A stretch of 6,877 nt of DNA from Pseudomonadota bacterium (lineage in GTDB: Bacteria; Pseudomonadota; Alphaproteobacteria; Sphingomonadales; Sphingomonadaceae): the NCBI GenBank assembly GCA_030271595.1, contig JARXKO010000081.1, positions 1-6,877 of the forward strand. Direction: 5' to 3'. The notes beneath the pieces are model-generated. The model saw only the letters and a program-made list of their open reading frames with translations, was not told the origin of the DNA and did not search any database. Below are positions 6,462-6,877 of this stretch, piece by piece. The position numbers were made by a program, and so were the translations under genes. Within the stretch, counting starts at the first letter, position 1, and the number at the start of each line of letters is the position of its first letter.

Positions 6462-6877
6462 GCCGGAGCGTTGCGCTCGCGGATTTGCTTCAGGGTCCCG
6501 CTGAAGCTGTAGCAGGGCTGGTCGTTCTGGAAGACCACACCCTGCATGAAGGCGTGGCCAGGAGTCTGGCGAAGGAGCTCGACATGGGCGTCGAGCGGCG
6601 ACCCTGGCTGGCCGCGGGCCATGAAATGGGTGGTGAGGTCGAGCGTCACATAATGGCCCCGCGCCATTCCGGCGCACAGCCCGCCGGCGAACATCGACAT
6701 GTCGATGAAGCTCATGATCGCCCCGCCATGAAGCGAGCCGCCCATATTGCCGTGCTTGTCGGTCGGGAACATGCGGCAGATGGCGCGGCCCGGACCGGCG
6801 GGTTTGAACAACAGCCGGCCGGTGGCTGCGGCGAACGACCCGCGCGGGAAATCGCCCCAGCTGAGCCAGCCCGGATG
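6458..6877 (-). CDS. PaaI-family hotdog-fold thioesterase, N-terminus outside window
   Basis: A partial protein (139 residues visible) that probably hydrolyses acyl-CoA thioesters in the cytoplasm. The frame is open to the right edge, beginning HPGWLSWGDF, so the start lies outside; the TTG at 6811 is internal. The hotdog signature is NMGGSLHGGAIMSFID. The HGG at the start of the long helix and the Asp at its end match the substrate-binding and catalytic positions of PaaI-type enzymes. A later strand, HYVTLDLTTHFM, matches the usual central strand of the fold, and the C-terminal segment HAFMQGVVFQNDQPCYSFSGTL completes the sheet (cited as HAFMQGVVF and PCYSFSGTL). The substrate cannot be told from the sequence. 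Its TGA overlaps the zapE ATG by 4 bp, so the two genes are probably cotranscribed and coupled. The pairing with zapE does not reveal a shared pathway. Confidence 0.88.
   Translation of the reverse strand, partial: HPGWLSWGDFPRGSFAAATGRLLFKPAGPGRAICRMFPTDKHGNMGGSLHGGAIMSFIDMSMFAGGLCAGMARGHYVTLDLTTHFMARGQPGSPLDAHVELLRQTPGHAFMQGVVFQNDQPCYSFSGTLKQIRERNAPA

Noticed and set aside
6462..6677. A 72-residue N-terminal extension of ZapE
   Set aside because: It lies wholly inside the thioesterase gene, has no family similarity by eye, and an ATGA-coupled start at 6461 gives the normal ZapE length.

Overview
The window is about 6.9 kb of GC-rich, densely coding bacterial chromosome. It looks alphaproteobacterial, most likely from the Sphingomonadales. 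That placement rests on the GC-rich codon use, the protein styles (ZapE, a PaaI-type thioesterase, exported M20 metallopeptidases), and one plausible promoter resembling the Caulobacter housekeeping sigma consensus. No RNA gene, mobile element, CRISPR array or intergenic gap over 100 bp is visible. The layout is two convergent gene sets that meet and overlap tail to tail at 1555-1607.

Plus strand, 1-1607: the C-terminal 377 residues of glnE (glutamine synthetase adenylyltransferase, entering from the left edge), then bcp (thioredoxin-dependent thiol peroxidase) after a 4-bp gap. The Bcp protein has only one cysteine, the peroxidatic one.

Minus strand, right to left: a hotdog-fold PaaI-family thioesterase (cut by the right edge), zapE (AFG1-like division ATPase), a small outer-membrane beta-barrel protein of the MetA-pathway/transporter type, then two tandem paralogous exported M20 zinc metallopeptidases. 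The first three genes are joined by two successive 4-bp ATGA stop/start overlaps, so they are probably one translationally coupled operon. A 79-bp gap with a candidate promoter precedes the peptidase pair. The two peptidase genes are 17 bp apart, and each has a strong Shine-Dalgarno site 7 nt before an ATG that opens a signal peptide.

Working together: glnE (nitrogen control) and bcp (peroxide defence) are housekeeping. The barrel protein and the peptidases are all predicted to be exported, so a peptide-acquisition or envelope role is possible but unproven. I did not find a clearly novel system. The points most worth a second look are the diverged peptidase duplication, the antisense overlap that gives one peptidase a proline-rich tail, the single-cysteine Bcp, and the coupled thioesterase-zapE-barrel cluster.
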